From Solibacillus silvestris_B (GTDB lineage: Bacteria; Bacillota; Bacilli; Bacillales_A; Planococcaceae): 64,000 bases of DNA. Below, one piece after another: positions 43,488 to 53,122 of this stretch. Positions within the stretch are counted from its first letter, which is position 1. Each line of letters starts with the position of its first letter. The notes below the pieces were generated by a model, which was not told the origin of the DNA, searched no databases, and saw only the letters and a program-made list of their open reading frames with translations. The position numbers and the translations under genes were made by a program. The DNA lies in contig NZ_JBQCJW010000008.1 in assembly GCF_051967575.1 (NCBI RefSeq), positions 100,360-164,359 of the forward strand. The letters are read 5' to 3'.

Positions 43488-44331
43488 ATTCTTCTTCAAT
43501 ATTTAAAATTTCGAGGATACGGTGCAAATCGTCTTCTGAATAAAATTCGATTTCGATTTTCCCTTTATTTTTCGCTTTTTTTATTTGCACTTGTGTTCCG
43601 AAATATTCACGTAATTGTGACTCTGTTGCTTGTGTATGAACATCTTTTTTAGTTGATTTTGTTTCACGTGAAACAGCCTCATTCGCATCTTGAATGTATT
43701 TTTCCAACTGGCGGACATTTAAATGGTCTTTGATCACTTTATTGGCGACTTCGGGAATACGGCGCTTATTTTTTAATCCTAGTAATGCACGACCATGCCC
43801 CATCGTAAGCTTTCCTTCATTGACAAGTTCACGCACATCCTCAGGCAATTGTAGTAAACGAATCAAGTTAGCAATATGCGGACGGCTTTTCCCTAATCGC
43901 TTCGCTAAATCCTCTTGAGTGAAATTCAACTTCACTATTAAGCTGTTGTACGCCTCCGCTTCTTCAATCGGTGTCAAATCTTCGCGCTGCAGGTTTTCCA
44001 AAATAGCGACTTCCATCATCTGCTGTTCATTAAAATCCTTCACAATGACCGGGACTTCTGTTAATCCAGCATTTTTAGCAGCGCGGTATCGACGTTCACC
44101 CGCAACAATTTCATATTTTTTCCCGCTTTTACGAACGATAATAGGCTGGATAATCCCATGTTCGCGAATTGAGGCAGCCAATTCCTCAATAGTCGTTTCA
44201 TCGAAAATTTTACGTGGCTGGAATGGATTCGCCAAAATTTTGGCAACCGCAACTTGCTGTACTTGGTCTTCTTTATGTACGGCCTCTTCCCTAAAAAGTG
44301 CATCGATTCCTTTACCTAAACCTTTAACCAT
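43486..44331 (-). CDS. parB: Chromosome partition protein ParB (Spo0J)
   Basis: 281-residue CTP-dependent DNA clamp that loads at parS. N-terminal GLGKGIDALF (ParA contact), NPFQPRKIFDE, GERRYRAAK (CTP/parS domain boxes), HTH (FTQEDLAKRLGKSRPHIANLIRL) and C-terminal dimer domain. Contains its own perfect parS. The ATG overlaps the parA end by 8 bases. Confidence 0.97.
   Translation of the reverse strand: MVKGLGKGIDALFREEAVHKEDQVQQVAVAKILANPFQPRKIFDETTIEELAASIREHGIIQPIIVRKSGKKYEIVAGERRYRAAKNAGLTEVPVIVKDFNEQQMMEVAILENLQREDLTPIEEAEAYNSLIVKLNFTQEDLAKRLGKSRPHIANLIRLLQLPEDVRELVNEGKLTMGHGRALLGLKNKRRIPEVANKVIKDHLNVRQLEKYIQDANEAVSRETKSTKKDVHTQATESQLREYFGTQVQIKKAKNKGKIEIEFYSEDDLHRILEILNIEEE
43660..43675. 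promoter_or_regulatory. parS site
   Basis: TGTTTCACGTGAAACA, an exact 16-base match to the B. subtilis parS consensus, inside parB, about 10 kb from oriC, as in B. subtilis. Confidence 0.93.
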
Positions 44332-45085
44332 TTTTAATCACTTCCCTTGCAAACTCTAAATATATTTCTGCTCCGCGCGATTTTGCATCATATAAAATAA
44401 CAGGTTTTCCATGGCTTGGCGCCTCGCTTAATCGCACATTGCGCGGAATAATAGAACGATATACTCTATCTTGGAAATAGCGTTTTACTTCATCTATTAC
44501 TTGAAGCCCTAAATTCGTACGGGCATCCAGCATCGTCAACAGCACCCCATCAATCATTAACTCTTTGTTTAAATGCTTTTGCACGAGGCGAACAGTTGAA
44601 AGTAATTGGCTTAGCCCTTCTAAAGCATAATATTCGCATTGCACAGGAATAATAAGTGCATCCGAAGCGGTTAATGCATTGATTGTTAATAAGCCCAACG
44701 AAGGCGGGCAGTCGATAATGATAAAATCAAAATTATTTTTAATCTCCTGTACCGCTTTTTTCAATCTTACTTCACGTGAAATTGTTGATACAAGCTCAAT
44801 TTCCGCACCTGCCAATGATATTGTTGCAGGAACAATATATAAATTTTCCACATCTGTCTGTTGAATGACTTCTTTTATATCTTCATCATTGATTAATACA
44901 TCATAAATACAGCTTTCCAAATCACCTTTTCGAACACCTAGTCCGCTTGAAGCGTTTCCTTGTGGGTCGATATCGATTAATAACACTTTCTTTCCTAAAA
45001 AAGCTAAACATGCACTCAAGTTTACAGAGGTTGTCGTTTTCCCAACGCCGCCCTTTTGATTGGCAATCGCAATAATACGTCCCAT
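44324..45085 (-). CDS. parA: Chromosome partition ATPase ParA (Soj)
   Basis: 253 residues. IANQKGGVGKTTTSVNLSA is the deviant Walker A; LIDIDPQGNASSGLG and IIDCPPSLGLLT follow. Regulates DnaA and works with ParB in origin segregation. The start ATG at 45085 (MGRIIAIANQ) fits the 253-residue Soj; the longer frame adds 7 residues without a site. Confidence 0.96.
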   Translation of the reverse strand: MGRIIAIANQKGGVGKTTTSVNLSACLAFLGKKVLLIDIDPQGNASSGLGVRKGDLESCIYDVLINDEDIKEVIQQTDVENLYIVPATISLAGAEIELVSTISREVRLKKAVQEIKNNFDFIIIDCPPSLGLLTINALTASDALIIPVQCEYYALEGLSQLLSTVRLVQKHLNKELMIDGVLLTMLDARTNLGLQVIDEVKRYFQDRVYRSIIPRNVRLSEAPSHGKPVILYDAKSRGAEIYLEFAREVIKNG

Positions 45086-45327
45086 ATACGCACCTGCTTT
45101 CATCACTTCAATTTAGGTATCTTTTTAAAGTATAAAAATCTTGGATGACTAAATAATTTTCCATTACGGCACATCTACTTTTATCTTAACAAAAAATCCC
45201 GGAAAACGATGCTATGAAAATAAATTTATTTTAAAAAATCAGAAAAATGCATCTTATATTTATATAGCGTGAAAAATGCGACTTTCTTATACGGATTATT
45301 GAACAAGCTTCATAATTTCCATCCACT

Positions 45328-45364
45328 AAAAAAACTGCCTAGAAAGTTACGATCTTTCGGGCAG
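45328..45364 (-). terminator. Terminator after noc
   Basis: CTGCCTAGAAAG (45335-45346) pairs with CTTTCGGGCAG (45354-45364), followed on the minus strand by T7. It isolates noc from parA. 45086-45327 holds only the presumed parA promoter. Confidence 0.85.
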
Positions 45365-45373
45365 CTAAATAAT

Positions 45374-46258
45374 TTATTTTTTCTTCGGAATTTTTACAGT
45401 GATTTGATAATAATCATCTGTATCTTCTTCCTCCGTTTTTAAACTGATTCCACTTTTCGTCACCATCGACAAGGATTGCTTAATCGTGTTAAGCGCAATC
45501 CGTACGTCTTTACTAATTGCTTTTCGGCTCGGTTTGCGTTTTTTTACCTCAGGCTCTTCTGGATGGAGGATTTTTTGAATTTGTTCTTCAAGCTGTCTTA
45601 CATTCCAATCGAACTCTTTCGTCGCTGCAATGAGCTGCATTTGCAGTTGCTCATCTTTTATCGCGATTAAAGCCCGGGCATGACGTTCCGAAATTTCACG
45701 ATTCAAAATGGCATCTTGGACAAATTGAGGCAATTTTAATAAGCGCAATTTATTGGCAACCGTTGATTGGCCTTTGCCGAGACGCTGTGCAAGCGCTTCT
45801 TGTGTAAGCGAATGCAAACCTAACAGCTGCTGATAGGCAAGAGCCTCCTCAATCGCTGTCAATTCCTCGCGCTGAAGGTTTTCAATAAGTGCAATCGAAG
45901 CCGTTTCACGATCATTTAAATGACGTACAATAGCAGGCACTTCTGTCCATTGCAGCGATTTCATTGCTCGATAGCGTCGTTCGCCGGCAATTATTTCATA
46001 GTTATCCGGGTCATCTATTATCGGTCTGATAACTATCGGTTGAATCACACCATGTGTATGGATTGTTCTTGCTAATTCTTCAATCTTCTCATCATCAAAA
46101 ACTGTACGTGGCTGATAACGGTTCGGAATGATTTTATCTATTGGAATTTTAACTACTTCTTCTGAAGCCATCGAGATATTCTCCATTACTTCTACTTCAC
46201 TTTTTACTTCTGGCTCTTTACTCCCACCTCCGAAAAAACGTGAAAAAGTACTTTTCAT
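45374..46258 (-). CDS. noc: Nucleoid occlusion protein Noc
   Basis: 294-residue ParB paralogue that blocks septation over DNA. Amphipathic N-terminal MKSTFSRFFGGGSKE is the membrane-binding helix typical of Noc and absent from ParB; then NRYQPRTVFDDEKI, GERRYRAMK, HTH LTQEALAQRLGKGQSTVANKLRLL. A near-consensus Noc site is at 24711. Lies between rsmG and parA as in B. subtilis. Confidence 0.95.
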   Translation of the reverse strand: MKSTFSRFFGGGSKEPEVKSEVEVMENISMASEEVVKIPIDKIIPNRYQPRTVFDDEKIEELARTIHTHGVIQPIVIRPIIDDPDNYEIIAGERRYRAMKSLQWTEVPAIVRHLNDRETASIALIENLQREELTAIEEALAYQQLLGLHSLTQEALAQRLGKGQSTVANKLRLLKLPQFVQDAILNREISERHARALIAIKDEQLQMQLIAATKEFDWNVRQLEEQIQKILHPEEPEVKKRKPSRKAISKDVRIALNTIKQSLSMVTKSGISLKTEEEDTDDYYQITVKIPKKK

Positions 46259-46422
46259 CCGTGTGGCACCACCTTTAAGAAACTATCTACCTCATATACA
46301 ATATTATTTCTGATTCATTCGAAAATGTACAGTGTTCAATGTATAGTTATTTATAAAAAAAACATAAATATAAATATATATGCATCAAATGACGAAAACA
46401 TTTCATATTTTATGTTTTTATT

Positions 46423-47139
46423 TTATTTAATTGGTGTTTTGTTCGGAACACCTGGCTTACGCGGGTACTTTTTTGGTGTCGACTTTACTTTATCAAATAC
46501 ATAGAGCGAACGTTCACTTTCTTCCACAGGTAAATGGAATGAAAACTCCTCTTTTAACTTCGCTCCCAACGTAGATATCGCTTTTGTTGCATCCTTTAAT
46601 TCCTCTGCACCAGCTGCGGCTTTTAATGCTACAAAATAACCGCCTTCTTTTGCCAATGGAATACATAATTCAGATAGCACAGAAAGACGTGCTACCGCGC
46701 GTGCTGTCACGACATCAAACTTTTCGCGGTATGCCGCATTTTGACCAAACTCCTCTGCACGGGCATGGACAAATGACATATTTTCCAAGTTCAGCTCATT
46801 TGTTAAATGATTTAAAAATGTAATTCGTTTATTGAGTGAATCGACAATCGTAATTTGCAAATGCGGGAAACAAATTTTAATCGGAATGCTTGGGAAGCCT
46901 GCACCTGCACCTACATCACATACCGATGTCACTTTAGTAAAATCAAAATAAAACGACGCACTAATTGAATCATAGAAGTGTTTTAAATAAACTCCTTCGA
47001 AATCAGTAATGGCTGTTAAGTTCATTTTTTCATTCCACTCAACTAATAGCTCAAAATACTTTTTAAACTGTGCAATTTGCTGCTCTGAAAGCTCGATGCC
47101 CTTTTCCTTCAATGCTTCAATAAACTGCTTTTCGTTCAT
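46423..47139 (-). CDS. rsmG: 16S rRNA m7G527 methyltransferase RsmG
   Basis: 238 residues; SAM-binding VCDVGAGAGFPSIPIKI (about 70-86) and DSLNKRITFL; C-terminal KYPRKPGVPNKTPI tail. Methylates G527 of 16S rRNA; its loss gives low-level streptomycin resistance in many bacteria. AAAGGAG precedes the ATG. Confidence 0.96.
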   Translation of the reverse strand: MNEKQFIEALKEKGIELSEQQIAQFKKYFELLVEWNEKMNLTAITDFEGVYLKHFYDSISASFYFDFTKVTSVCDVGAGAGFPSIPIKICFPHLQITIVDSLNKRITFLNHLTNELNLENMSFVHARAEEFGQNAAYREKFDVVTARAVARLSVLSELCIPLAKEGGYFVALKAAAGAEELKDATKAISTLGAKLKEEFSFHLPVEESERSLYVFDKVKSTPKKYPRKPGVPNKTPIK

Positions 47140-47166
47140 AAAAACACTCCTTTTTATTCAAAAGAA

Positions 47167-47194
47167 CGAGCGCCTTTCCAAATAAAAGACGCTC
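47167..47194 (-). terminator. Hairpin between mnmG and rsmG
   Basis: GAGCGTCTTT / GAAAGGCGCTC stem on the minus strand with a weak T-tract (GTTCTTTT). It may attenuate rather than end transcription. Confidence 0.45.
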
Positions 47195-47201
47195 ATATCA
47201 T

Positions 47202-49097
47202 TTAGTTCGTACTTACTTTCGCAATTTTGCCTTGTTCAATATAGACAAGTAAAATCGAAATATCTGCAGGGTTTACACCTGAAATGCGCGATGCTTGCGC
47301 AATTGAAAGCGGTTGAACACTTTTCAGCTTCAGACGGGCTTCTGTCGCCAAGCTCGGAATCGCATCGTAATCGATATTTTCAGGGATTTTCTTATCCTCT
47401 AGCTTCTTCATTTTTTCCACTTGCTGAAGCGCTTTTTGGATATAGCCTTCATATTTCAGCTGGATTTCAATTTGCTCCTTCACATCGTCTGACAGCTCGA
47501 TTTCCGATGGTGTCAATGAAGCAACTAAATCATACGTCATTTCCGTGCGTTTTAAAAGGTCTGCTCCGCGTATACCGTCTTTTAGCTCCGCACCGCCAGC
47601 TGTACGGATCACCTCTTGTGTTGTCGCATTCGGTTTAATAATGATGTCGCGAAGACGGGCGATCTCTTCTTCAATCTGCGCTTTCTTCGTTTGGAACTTC
47701 GCATAACGCTCCTCCGAAATTAATCCGGCTTTATAACCAACTGCCGTCAGACGCAAATCTGCATTGTCATGGCGTAAAAGTAAACGGTACTCTGCGCGGG
47801 AAGTTAATAAACGGTATGGCTCATTTGTGCCTTTTGTTACTAAGTCATCGATTAATACACCGATATATGCATCAGAACGGTCTAAAATAATTTCTTCGCG
47901 TCCCAAAACTTTCGCTGCTGCATTCATGCCCGCAATTAAGCCTTGACCTGCTGCTTCTTCATAGCCTGAAGTACCGTTAATTTGGCCTGCCGTATAAAGA
48001 CCTTTAATTTTTTTTGTTTCAAGTGTTGGCCATAATTGGGTAGGGATTACTGAATCGTACTCAATCGCATAGCCAGCACGCATCATCTCCGCATTTTCCA
48101 AACCTGGAACGGAGGCGATTAATTTCTTTTGCACATGCTCAGGCAAGCTTGTAGACAAACCTTGTACATATACTTCGCGTGTATTGCGTCCTTCAGGTTC
48201 CAAGAAAATCTGGTGACGCGGCTTATCGCTAAAGCGTGTCACTTTATCTTCAATCGATGGGCAGTAACGTGGACCAGTCCCTTTAATCATCCCTGAAAAC
48301 ATCGGGGACAAATGCAGATTCTCCTCAATCGTGCGATGTGTCTCTTCAGTCGTATAAGTTAACCAGCATGGTAGCTGATCCATAATATATTCTGTCGTTT
48401 CAAAACTGAATGCTCGCGGTACATCATCCCCCGGCTGGATTTCCGTTTTTGAATAGTCAATTGTACGGTTGTTCACTCGCGGTGGTGTCCCTGTTTTAAA
48501 GCGGATTAAATCAAAGCCCAATTCTTTCAGATTATCCGCTAACTTAATCGATGGTTGTTGGTTGTTTGGACCCGAAGAATACTTTAAGTTTCCTAAAATG
48601 ATTTCCCCGCGTAAAAACGTGCCTGTCGTAATGATGACAGCCGGGGCGCGGTAAATCGCTCCAACTTGGGTAATAACACCTTTTACTTCCTCATCTTCTA
48701 TAATCAATTCGTCAACCATTGCCTGATGAATTTGCAAATTCGGCTCTTCTTCTAATACGCGTTTCATCTCATGCTGATATTGGAATTTATCCGCTTGTGC
48801 GCGTAATGCACGAACTGCTGGACCTTTCCCCGTGTTTAACATACGCATTTGGATATGTGTTTTATCGATGACACGCCCCATTAAACCACCAAGCGCATCG
48901 ATTTCACGCACAACGATTCCTTTTGCGGGCCCGCCAATTGATGGATTACATGGCATAAATGCAATCATATCCAAGTTGATTGTAAGCATAAGCGTTTTGG
49001 CGCCCATTTTTGCGGCCGCATATGCAGATTCAACACCGGCATGTCCTGCACCGACAACGATTACGTCAAAATTACCTGCTTCATACTGTAATGACAT
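47202..49097 (-). CDS. mnmG: tRNA cmnm5U34 synthesis protein MnmG (GidA)
   Basis: 631-residue FAD enzyme working with MnmE to modify U34 of tRNAs. VVGAGHAGVESAYAAAKMG (14-32) binds FAD; NPSIGGPAKG; C-terminal helical tail ending ISILLVYIEQ. Full length. 27 bases after mnmE. Confidence 0.97.
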   Translation of the reverse strand: MSLQYEAGNFDVIVVGAGHAGVESAYAAAKMGAKTLMLTINLDMIAFMPCNPSIGGPAKGIVVREIDALGGLMGRVIDKTHIQMRMLNTGKGPAVRALRAQADKFQYQHEMKRVLEEEPNLQIHQAMVDELIIEDEEVKGVITQVGAIYRAPAVIITTGTFLRGEIILGNLKYSSGPNNQQPSIKLADNLKELGFDLIRFKTGTPPRVNNRTIDYSKTEIQPGDDVPRAFSFETTEYIMDQLPCWLTYTTEETHRTIEENLHLSPMFSGMIKGTGPRYCPSIEDKVTRFSDKPRHQIFLEPEGRNTREVYVQGLSTSLPEHVQKKLIASVPGLENAEMMRAGYAIEYDSVIPTQLWPTLETKKIKGLYTAGQINGTSGYEEAAGQGLIAGMNAAAKVLGREEIILDRSDAYIGVLIDDLVTKGTNEPYRLLTSRAEYRLLLRHDNADLRLTAVGYKAGLISEERYAKFQTKKAQIEEEIARLRDIIIKPNATTQEVIRTAGGAELKDGIRGADLLKRTEMTYDLVASLTPSEIELSDDVKEQIEIQLKYEGYIQKALQQVEKMKKLEDKKIPENIDYDAIPSLATEARLKLKSVQPLSIAQASRISGVNPADISILLVYIEQGKIAKVSTN

Positions 49098-49124
49098 GCT
49101 GTTCTTCCTCTCTTTTACTTCGAT

Positions 49125-50510
49125 TTATTTCCCTAGACAGAATTGTGAGAATAGCTGATTGATCAAGCTTTCCTGCACAGTATCTCCAATAATTTCCCCA
49201 AGAATCTCCCAAGTGCGTGTTACATCGATTTGAATCATATCGACAGGCACACCTGATTCAGCGGCATCCAATGCATCTTCAATAACATTTTGCGCTTGAT
49301 GCAATAAAGCAATATGGCGTGCATTTGAAACATATGTTAAATCATTTGCCTCTACTTGCCCTTCAAAAAACAATGCGGCAATCGCTTCTTCCAGTTCAAT
49401 AACGCCCTCTTCCTGTAATAGCGACGTCGTTACAACACGATGATTTCCCGCCAGTTCATGGACACGATTCAAATCGACTTTACGTTCCAGATCTGTTTTA
49501 TTCACAACGACGATATAATCCATCGTCTTAATTGTTTCAAATAAGCGCTCATCCTCCAACGTCATTTCTTCGCCATAATTTAATACGAGCAAAATCAAAT
49601 CCGCGTCTTTCAACGCTTCCCGTGAACGTTCTACACCGATGCGTTCCACAATATCTTCCGTTTCGCGAATGCCCGCAGTATCGACTAAACGCAATGGAAC
49701 ACCTCGCACATTTACATATTCTTCGATAATATCACGCGTTGTACCTGCAATATCGGTAACAATTGCTTTATTTTCTTGAACTAAACTATTTAAAAGTGAA
49801 GATTTCCCTACGTTTGGACGCCCTAAAATAACAGTCGACAAACCTTCACGCAAAATTTTCCCTTGTGAAGATGTTCGAAGCAATTTGATAATTTCCTCCC
49901 GAACCCAGCCACATTTTTCAAGGAGCACAGGAATCGTCATTTCTTCTACATCATCGTACTCCGGGTAATCAATATTAACTTCTACTTGTGCCAAAGTCTC
50001 CAATAATGCTTGGCGTAAAGATGCAATAAGACGTGAAAGCTTTCCGTCCATTTGACCGAGCGCAACATTCATCGCACGATCTGTCTTCGCACGGATCAAA
50101 TCCATGACAGCCTCGGCCTGTGAAAGGTCAATACGCCCATTTAAAAACGCACGCTTTGTAAATTCGCCTGGCTCCGCCAAACGAGCACCATAGCGCAATA
50201 CGAGCTGCAATACGCGATTAACCGACACAATACCTCCATGACAGTTAATTTCTATTACATCCTCACGTGTAAATGTTTTCGGTCCGCGCATTAAAGACAC
50301 CATTACTTCCTCTACTACTTCCCCTGTCTTTGGATCGAATAAATGCCCATAATGAATCGTATGTGTCGCTACTTCGGCTAAACGTTTATCGTTTGGTGAT
50401 TTGAATATTTTATCTGCAATCGCTATTGCCTCGTCCCCACTTAAACGAACAATGGCAATGGCGCCTTCTCCCATCGGTGTGGAAATCGCAGCAATTGTAT
50501 CGAATTCCAT
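49125..50510 (-). CDS. mnmE: tRNA modification GTPase MnmE
   Basis: 461 residues: N-terminal THF-binding domain (1-118), helical domain, G domain with GRPNVGKSSLLNSL, DTAGIRETED and NKTD, and C-terminal FCLGK containing the catalytic cysteine. GGAGG upstream. Palindromic DnaA boxes lie 21 bases before the start. Confidence 0.97.
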   Translation of the reverse strand: MEFDTIAAISTPMGEGAIAIVRLSGDEAIAIADKIFKSPNDKRLAEVATHTIHYGHLFDPKTGEVVEEVMVSLMRGPKTFTREDVIEINCHGGIVSVNRVLQLVLRYGARLAEPGEFTKRAFLNGRIDLSQAEAVMDLIRAKTDRAMNVALGQMDGKLSRLIASLRQALLETLAQVEVNIDYPEYDDVEEMTIPVLLEKCGWVREEIIKLLRTSSQGKILREGLSTVILGRPNVGKSSLLNSLVQENKAIVTDIAGTTRDIIEEYVNVRGVPLRLVDTAGIRETEDIVERIGVERSREALKDADLILLVLNYGEEMTLEDERLFETIKTMDYIVVVNKTDLERKVDLNRVHELAGNHRVVTTSLLQEEGVIELEEAIAALFFEGQVEANDLTYVSNARHIALLHQAQNVIEDALDAAESGVPVDMIQIDVTRTWEILGEIIGDTVQESLINQLFSQFCLGK

Positions 50511-50531
50511 TAAGATCCTCCTATTTATGCG

Positions 50532-50549
50532 TTATCCACATGTGGATAA
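50532..50549. promoter_or_regulatory. Head-to-head DnaA boxes upstream of mnmE
   Basis: TTATCCACA immediately joined to its reverse complement TGTGGATAA, an 18-base perfect palindrome in the mnmE-khpB gap; near the mnmE promoter. Confidence 0.7.
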
Positions 50550-50642
50550 ATCACAACCGTGCTATTCTTTCTAACAATTTAGACTAACATATTTTAAATA
50601 AAATCTAAAGCAATGTTGTTTTTACAAGCTTAGTATATGAAC

Positions 50643-50674
50643 AAAAAAACGGCCTATCCACGCGAATAGGCCGT
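50643..50674 (-). terminator. Terminator after khpB
   Basis: ACGGCCTAT / ATAGGCCGT perfect stem (50649-50657 with 50666-50674), followed by T7 on the minus strand. Confidence 0.9.
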
Positions 50675-50687
50675 CCTTATCTGTCTA

Positions 50688-51455
50688 TTATTTTACTGGC
50701 TCTATAACTAAATAGCGATTTGGCTCAATGCCTTCTGAATATGTTTCAATATCCAAACGATTTGCCAATGCATTATGAATGATTTTCCGCTCATAAGAAG
50801 CCATTGGTTCGAATGCTACAGGCTTTCGTGTACGAATTGCCTTGTCCGCCATGCGCGAAGCTAGCTGTTCAAGCGCAACTTGACGTCGTTCGCGATAGTC
50901 TTCCACATCCATTTGTAAAACCATAAACGTTTTTGCTGTTTTATTAAGAATAAGCTGTGTTAAATGCTGGAGCGCATTCAATGTAAGCCCCCGCTTGCCA
51001 ATCAACAATGCAGCTTTCTCGCTTGATAGCTTAAACGATACATATTTGCCATCTGATTCATGTTCGATTGCTAAATCTGTAATTCCCATTCCTAAAGCGA
51101 TATTCGTCAAATATTTTTTTGCTTCTTCGATAGGGTCAACCTGTGCTTGCTGTTCATGATGAATTGGTTGATCTTCATTAACTATAGCCGATTCATCCCC
51201 GAAAGTTTCTTCGACAACTGATTTTTCTTCTACTACAGGTGTAGGTTGTGAAGAAATTTCTTTATTCACTTGCTGCTGAACTATTTCTTTTACGGTTACA
51301 CGGACTTCAGCATCGCGTGCACCAAAACCTAAAAATCCTTTTTTACCTTCTTGTAAAACTTCCACATCAACTTGTTCACGGGTATGGCCAAGCTTTTGTA
51401 ACGCTAATGAGATCGCTTCTTCTACTGTTGCGCCTATTTGCGTAGTTTGTTTCAC
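50688..51455 (-). CDS. khpB: RNA-binding protein KhpB (Jag, SpoIIIJ-associated)
   Basis: 255 residues: Jag-N domain (1-52, GKKGFLGFGARDAEV), acidic linker, KH domain (AALLIGKRGLTLNALQHL), R3H domain (SYERKIIHNALA). With KhpA it binds RNA and influences cell elongation in related bacteria. GTG start with GGAGGAG upstream, directly abutting the yidC stop. Confidence 0.93.
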   Translation of the reverse strand: MKQTTQIGATVEEAISLALQKLGHTREQVDVEVLQEGKKGFLGFGARDAEVRVTVKEIVQQQVNKEISSQPTPVVEEKSVVEETFGDESAIVNEDQPIHHEQQAQVDPIEEAKKYLTNIALGMGITDLAIEHESDGKYVSFKLSSEKAALLIGKRGLTLNALQHLTQLILNKTAKTFMVLQMDVEDYRERRQVALEQLASRMADKAIRTRKPVAFEPMASYERKIIHNALANRLDIETYSEGIEPNRYLVIEPVK

Positions 51456-52235
51456 TTATTTCGCTCCTCCTGCATCGGTAGCATCCGGTTTATTTTTATT
51501 CCAAGGTTTATAAATCAAAAGGTTTTGACATACAGCAACTATGTTCCCGACTACCCAGTATAATGATAATGCGGCCGGTAAAATAATACCGAAACCTACA
51601 ATCATCAATGGCATGATGTACATCATGATTTTCATTTGCGGGTTGTCTACTGCCGGCCCGGTCATTAATACAACATATTGGATAAGACCTGCTATAACTG
51701 CAAATACGATACTTGGTTCCGCCAATGGGAATGATAAAAATGTGCCTAATTCAAATGCCGGTGTATTATTCATACGGCTAATCGCATGATAGAAACCGAT
51801 TAAAATCGGCATTTGAATAAAGATCGGTAAACAGCCAGCCAATGGGTTAACACCTGAGCCTTGCATTAACTGCATCATTTCTTGCTGGTATTTTTGTTGG
51901 GTAACCGCATCTTTAGAGCTGTATTTTGCTTGCAGCTCTTTTAGCTTCGGTTGAATTTCCTGCATTTTCTTAGAGCTTTTAACCTGCTTGATCGTTAAAG
52001 GTAAAATGATTAAACGAATAATGATTGTTACAATAATGATTGCAAATGCATAATTCGCGGCATTGCCCTCGAACATATCAGCAAAAAGCTTGATGAATGA
52101 TACTAATGGCCAAACAATATATTCATTCCAAAAGCCTTCACTTTCAGATGAAATGGGTTGTTCAAATTCTGTACAGCCTGAAAGTAATAACACTACCGAT
52201 ACAAGCGACAGCATTATCCAAAGATTTTTCTTCAA
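51456..52235 (-). CDS. yidC: Membrane protein insertase YidC (SpoIIIJ type)
   Basis: 259-residue Oxa1/YidC insertase. Lipobox LLSGC at the end of the signal (MKKNLWIMLSLVSVVLLLSGC), then five membrane segments; NPLAGCLPIFIQMPILIGFYHAI is the family signature. The start is TTG at 52235, with GGAGG 7 bases upstream; the ATG at 52265 lacks one. Co-transcribed with khpB. One other YidC probably exists elsewhere. Confidence 0.93.
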   Translation of the reverse strand: MKKNLWIMLSLVSVVLLLSGCTEFEQPISSESEGFWNEYIVWPLVSFIKLFADMFEGNAANYAFAIIIVTIIIRLIILPLTIKQVKSSKKMQEIQPKLKELQAKYSSKDAVTQQKYQQEMMQLMQGSGVNPLAGCLPIFIQMPILIGFYHAISRMNNTPAFELGTFLSFPLAEPSIVFAVIAGLIQYVVLMTGPAVDNPQMKIMMYIMPLMIVGFGIILPAALSLYWVVGNIVAVCQNLLIYKPWNKNKPDATDAGGAK

Positions 52236-52391
52236 CCTTCTTCCTCCTAAAGCAAACCTATTCAATTTTTATGACAACAGTTTACCATGTGCATACTTTG
52301 TACACTACTAATTGTTCTGATAATTTCAATTTTACTTCTATTTTATTTCAAACTCTTGAACAATTTTATAGTAAACCTTTTATGGGTAAAA

Positions 52392-52733
52392 CTACCCTTT
52401 ATATACTCTTGCAACTTTTAAAACATGCTGCAAGCTTTTTTTTGTTTCGTGAAAATCCAATGTGGCCGCCTGTGTTCTGGCGATAATAACATAATCCATA
52501 TCTTGTCTAACTTCATCTTTCAATTCTAGAAAAGCTTGGCGAATATAGCGCTTCACTTGAACCCGAGTGACCGCATTTCCTACTTTTTTGCTTACCGATA
52601 AGCCAATACGAAACGCCTGTTGCTCTTCCTTTTTCAAGCAATATACAACAAATTGGCGGTTCGCAAAGGACTTACCTTTTTTAAACACCTTTTGAAAATC
52701 TTCATTTTTCTTTATACGTTGGCGTTTATTCAT
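52392..52733 (-). CDS. rnpA: Ribonuclease P protein component
   Basis: 113 residues with the RNR-type RNA-binding block VSKKVGNAVTRVQVKRYIRQAF (about 53-74) and FANRQFVVYCL. Assists the RNase P RNA in tRNA 5' maturation. 126-156 bases before yidC hold a small GGGTA/TACCC hairpin only. Confidence 0.95.
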   Translation of the reverse strand: MNKRQRIKKNEDFQKVFKKGKSFANRQFVVYCLKKEEQQAFRIGLSVSKKVGNAVTRVQVKRYIRQAFLELKDEVRQDMDYVIIARTQAATLDFHETKKSLQHVLKVARVYKG

Positions 52734-52792
52734 GATCCATTCACCTGCTCCATCTAATCATTGGTACTTTTTTTGCTTCATTGAAACAATTA

Positions 52793-52826
52793 AAAGAAAA
52801 AAAAGACCACTGATGTGGCTCAGTGG
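52793..52826 (-). terminator. Terminator-like hairpin between rpmH and rnpA
   Basis: Perfect 7-bp CCACTGA / TCAGTGG stem followed on the minus strand by a U-rich tract (TCTTTTTTTTC). Placed 3 bases after the rpmH stop, so it can reduce rnpA relative to rpmH. Confidence 0.8.
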
Positions 52827-52828
52827 AC

Positions 52829-52963
52829 TTATGCTGATAATACTTTTCTTCCTTTTTTACGACGGCGAGCTAATACGTTACGGCCGTTTTTTGTGCTCAT
52901 GCGAGCGCGGAAGCCGTGAACTTTAGAATGCTTACGTTTTTTAGGTTGATACGTGCGTTTCAT
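52829..52963 (-). CDS. rpmH: 50S ribosomal protein L34
   Basis: 44 residues, MKRTYQPKKRKHSKVHGF ... KGRKVLSA, essentially all arginine, lysine and glycine. Too short for standard length cut-offs. ATG at 52961-52963, AGGAGG 9 bases upstream, stop TAA at 52829-52831. First gene leftward from oriC. Confidence 0.97.
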   Translation of the reverse strand: MKRTYQPKKRKHSKVHGFRARMSTKNGRNVLARRRKKGRKVLSA

Positions 52964-53122
52964 TTATATACACCTCCTGAATTCGAGTGTTACTATATCT
53001 ATTTCTACATACAGACCATGATATTATATAAATAATAATACCGCTTTGTCAATCCTTCAATTAATTTTTTCTCATTTTCCGTCTACCAGCCACACAATCC
53101 TATCATTCAAGCGATTTCAGAG

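Noticed and set aside
44766..44781. Second parS-like site in parA
   Set aside because: Only 12 of 16 bases match, with both outer ends degenerate.
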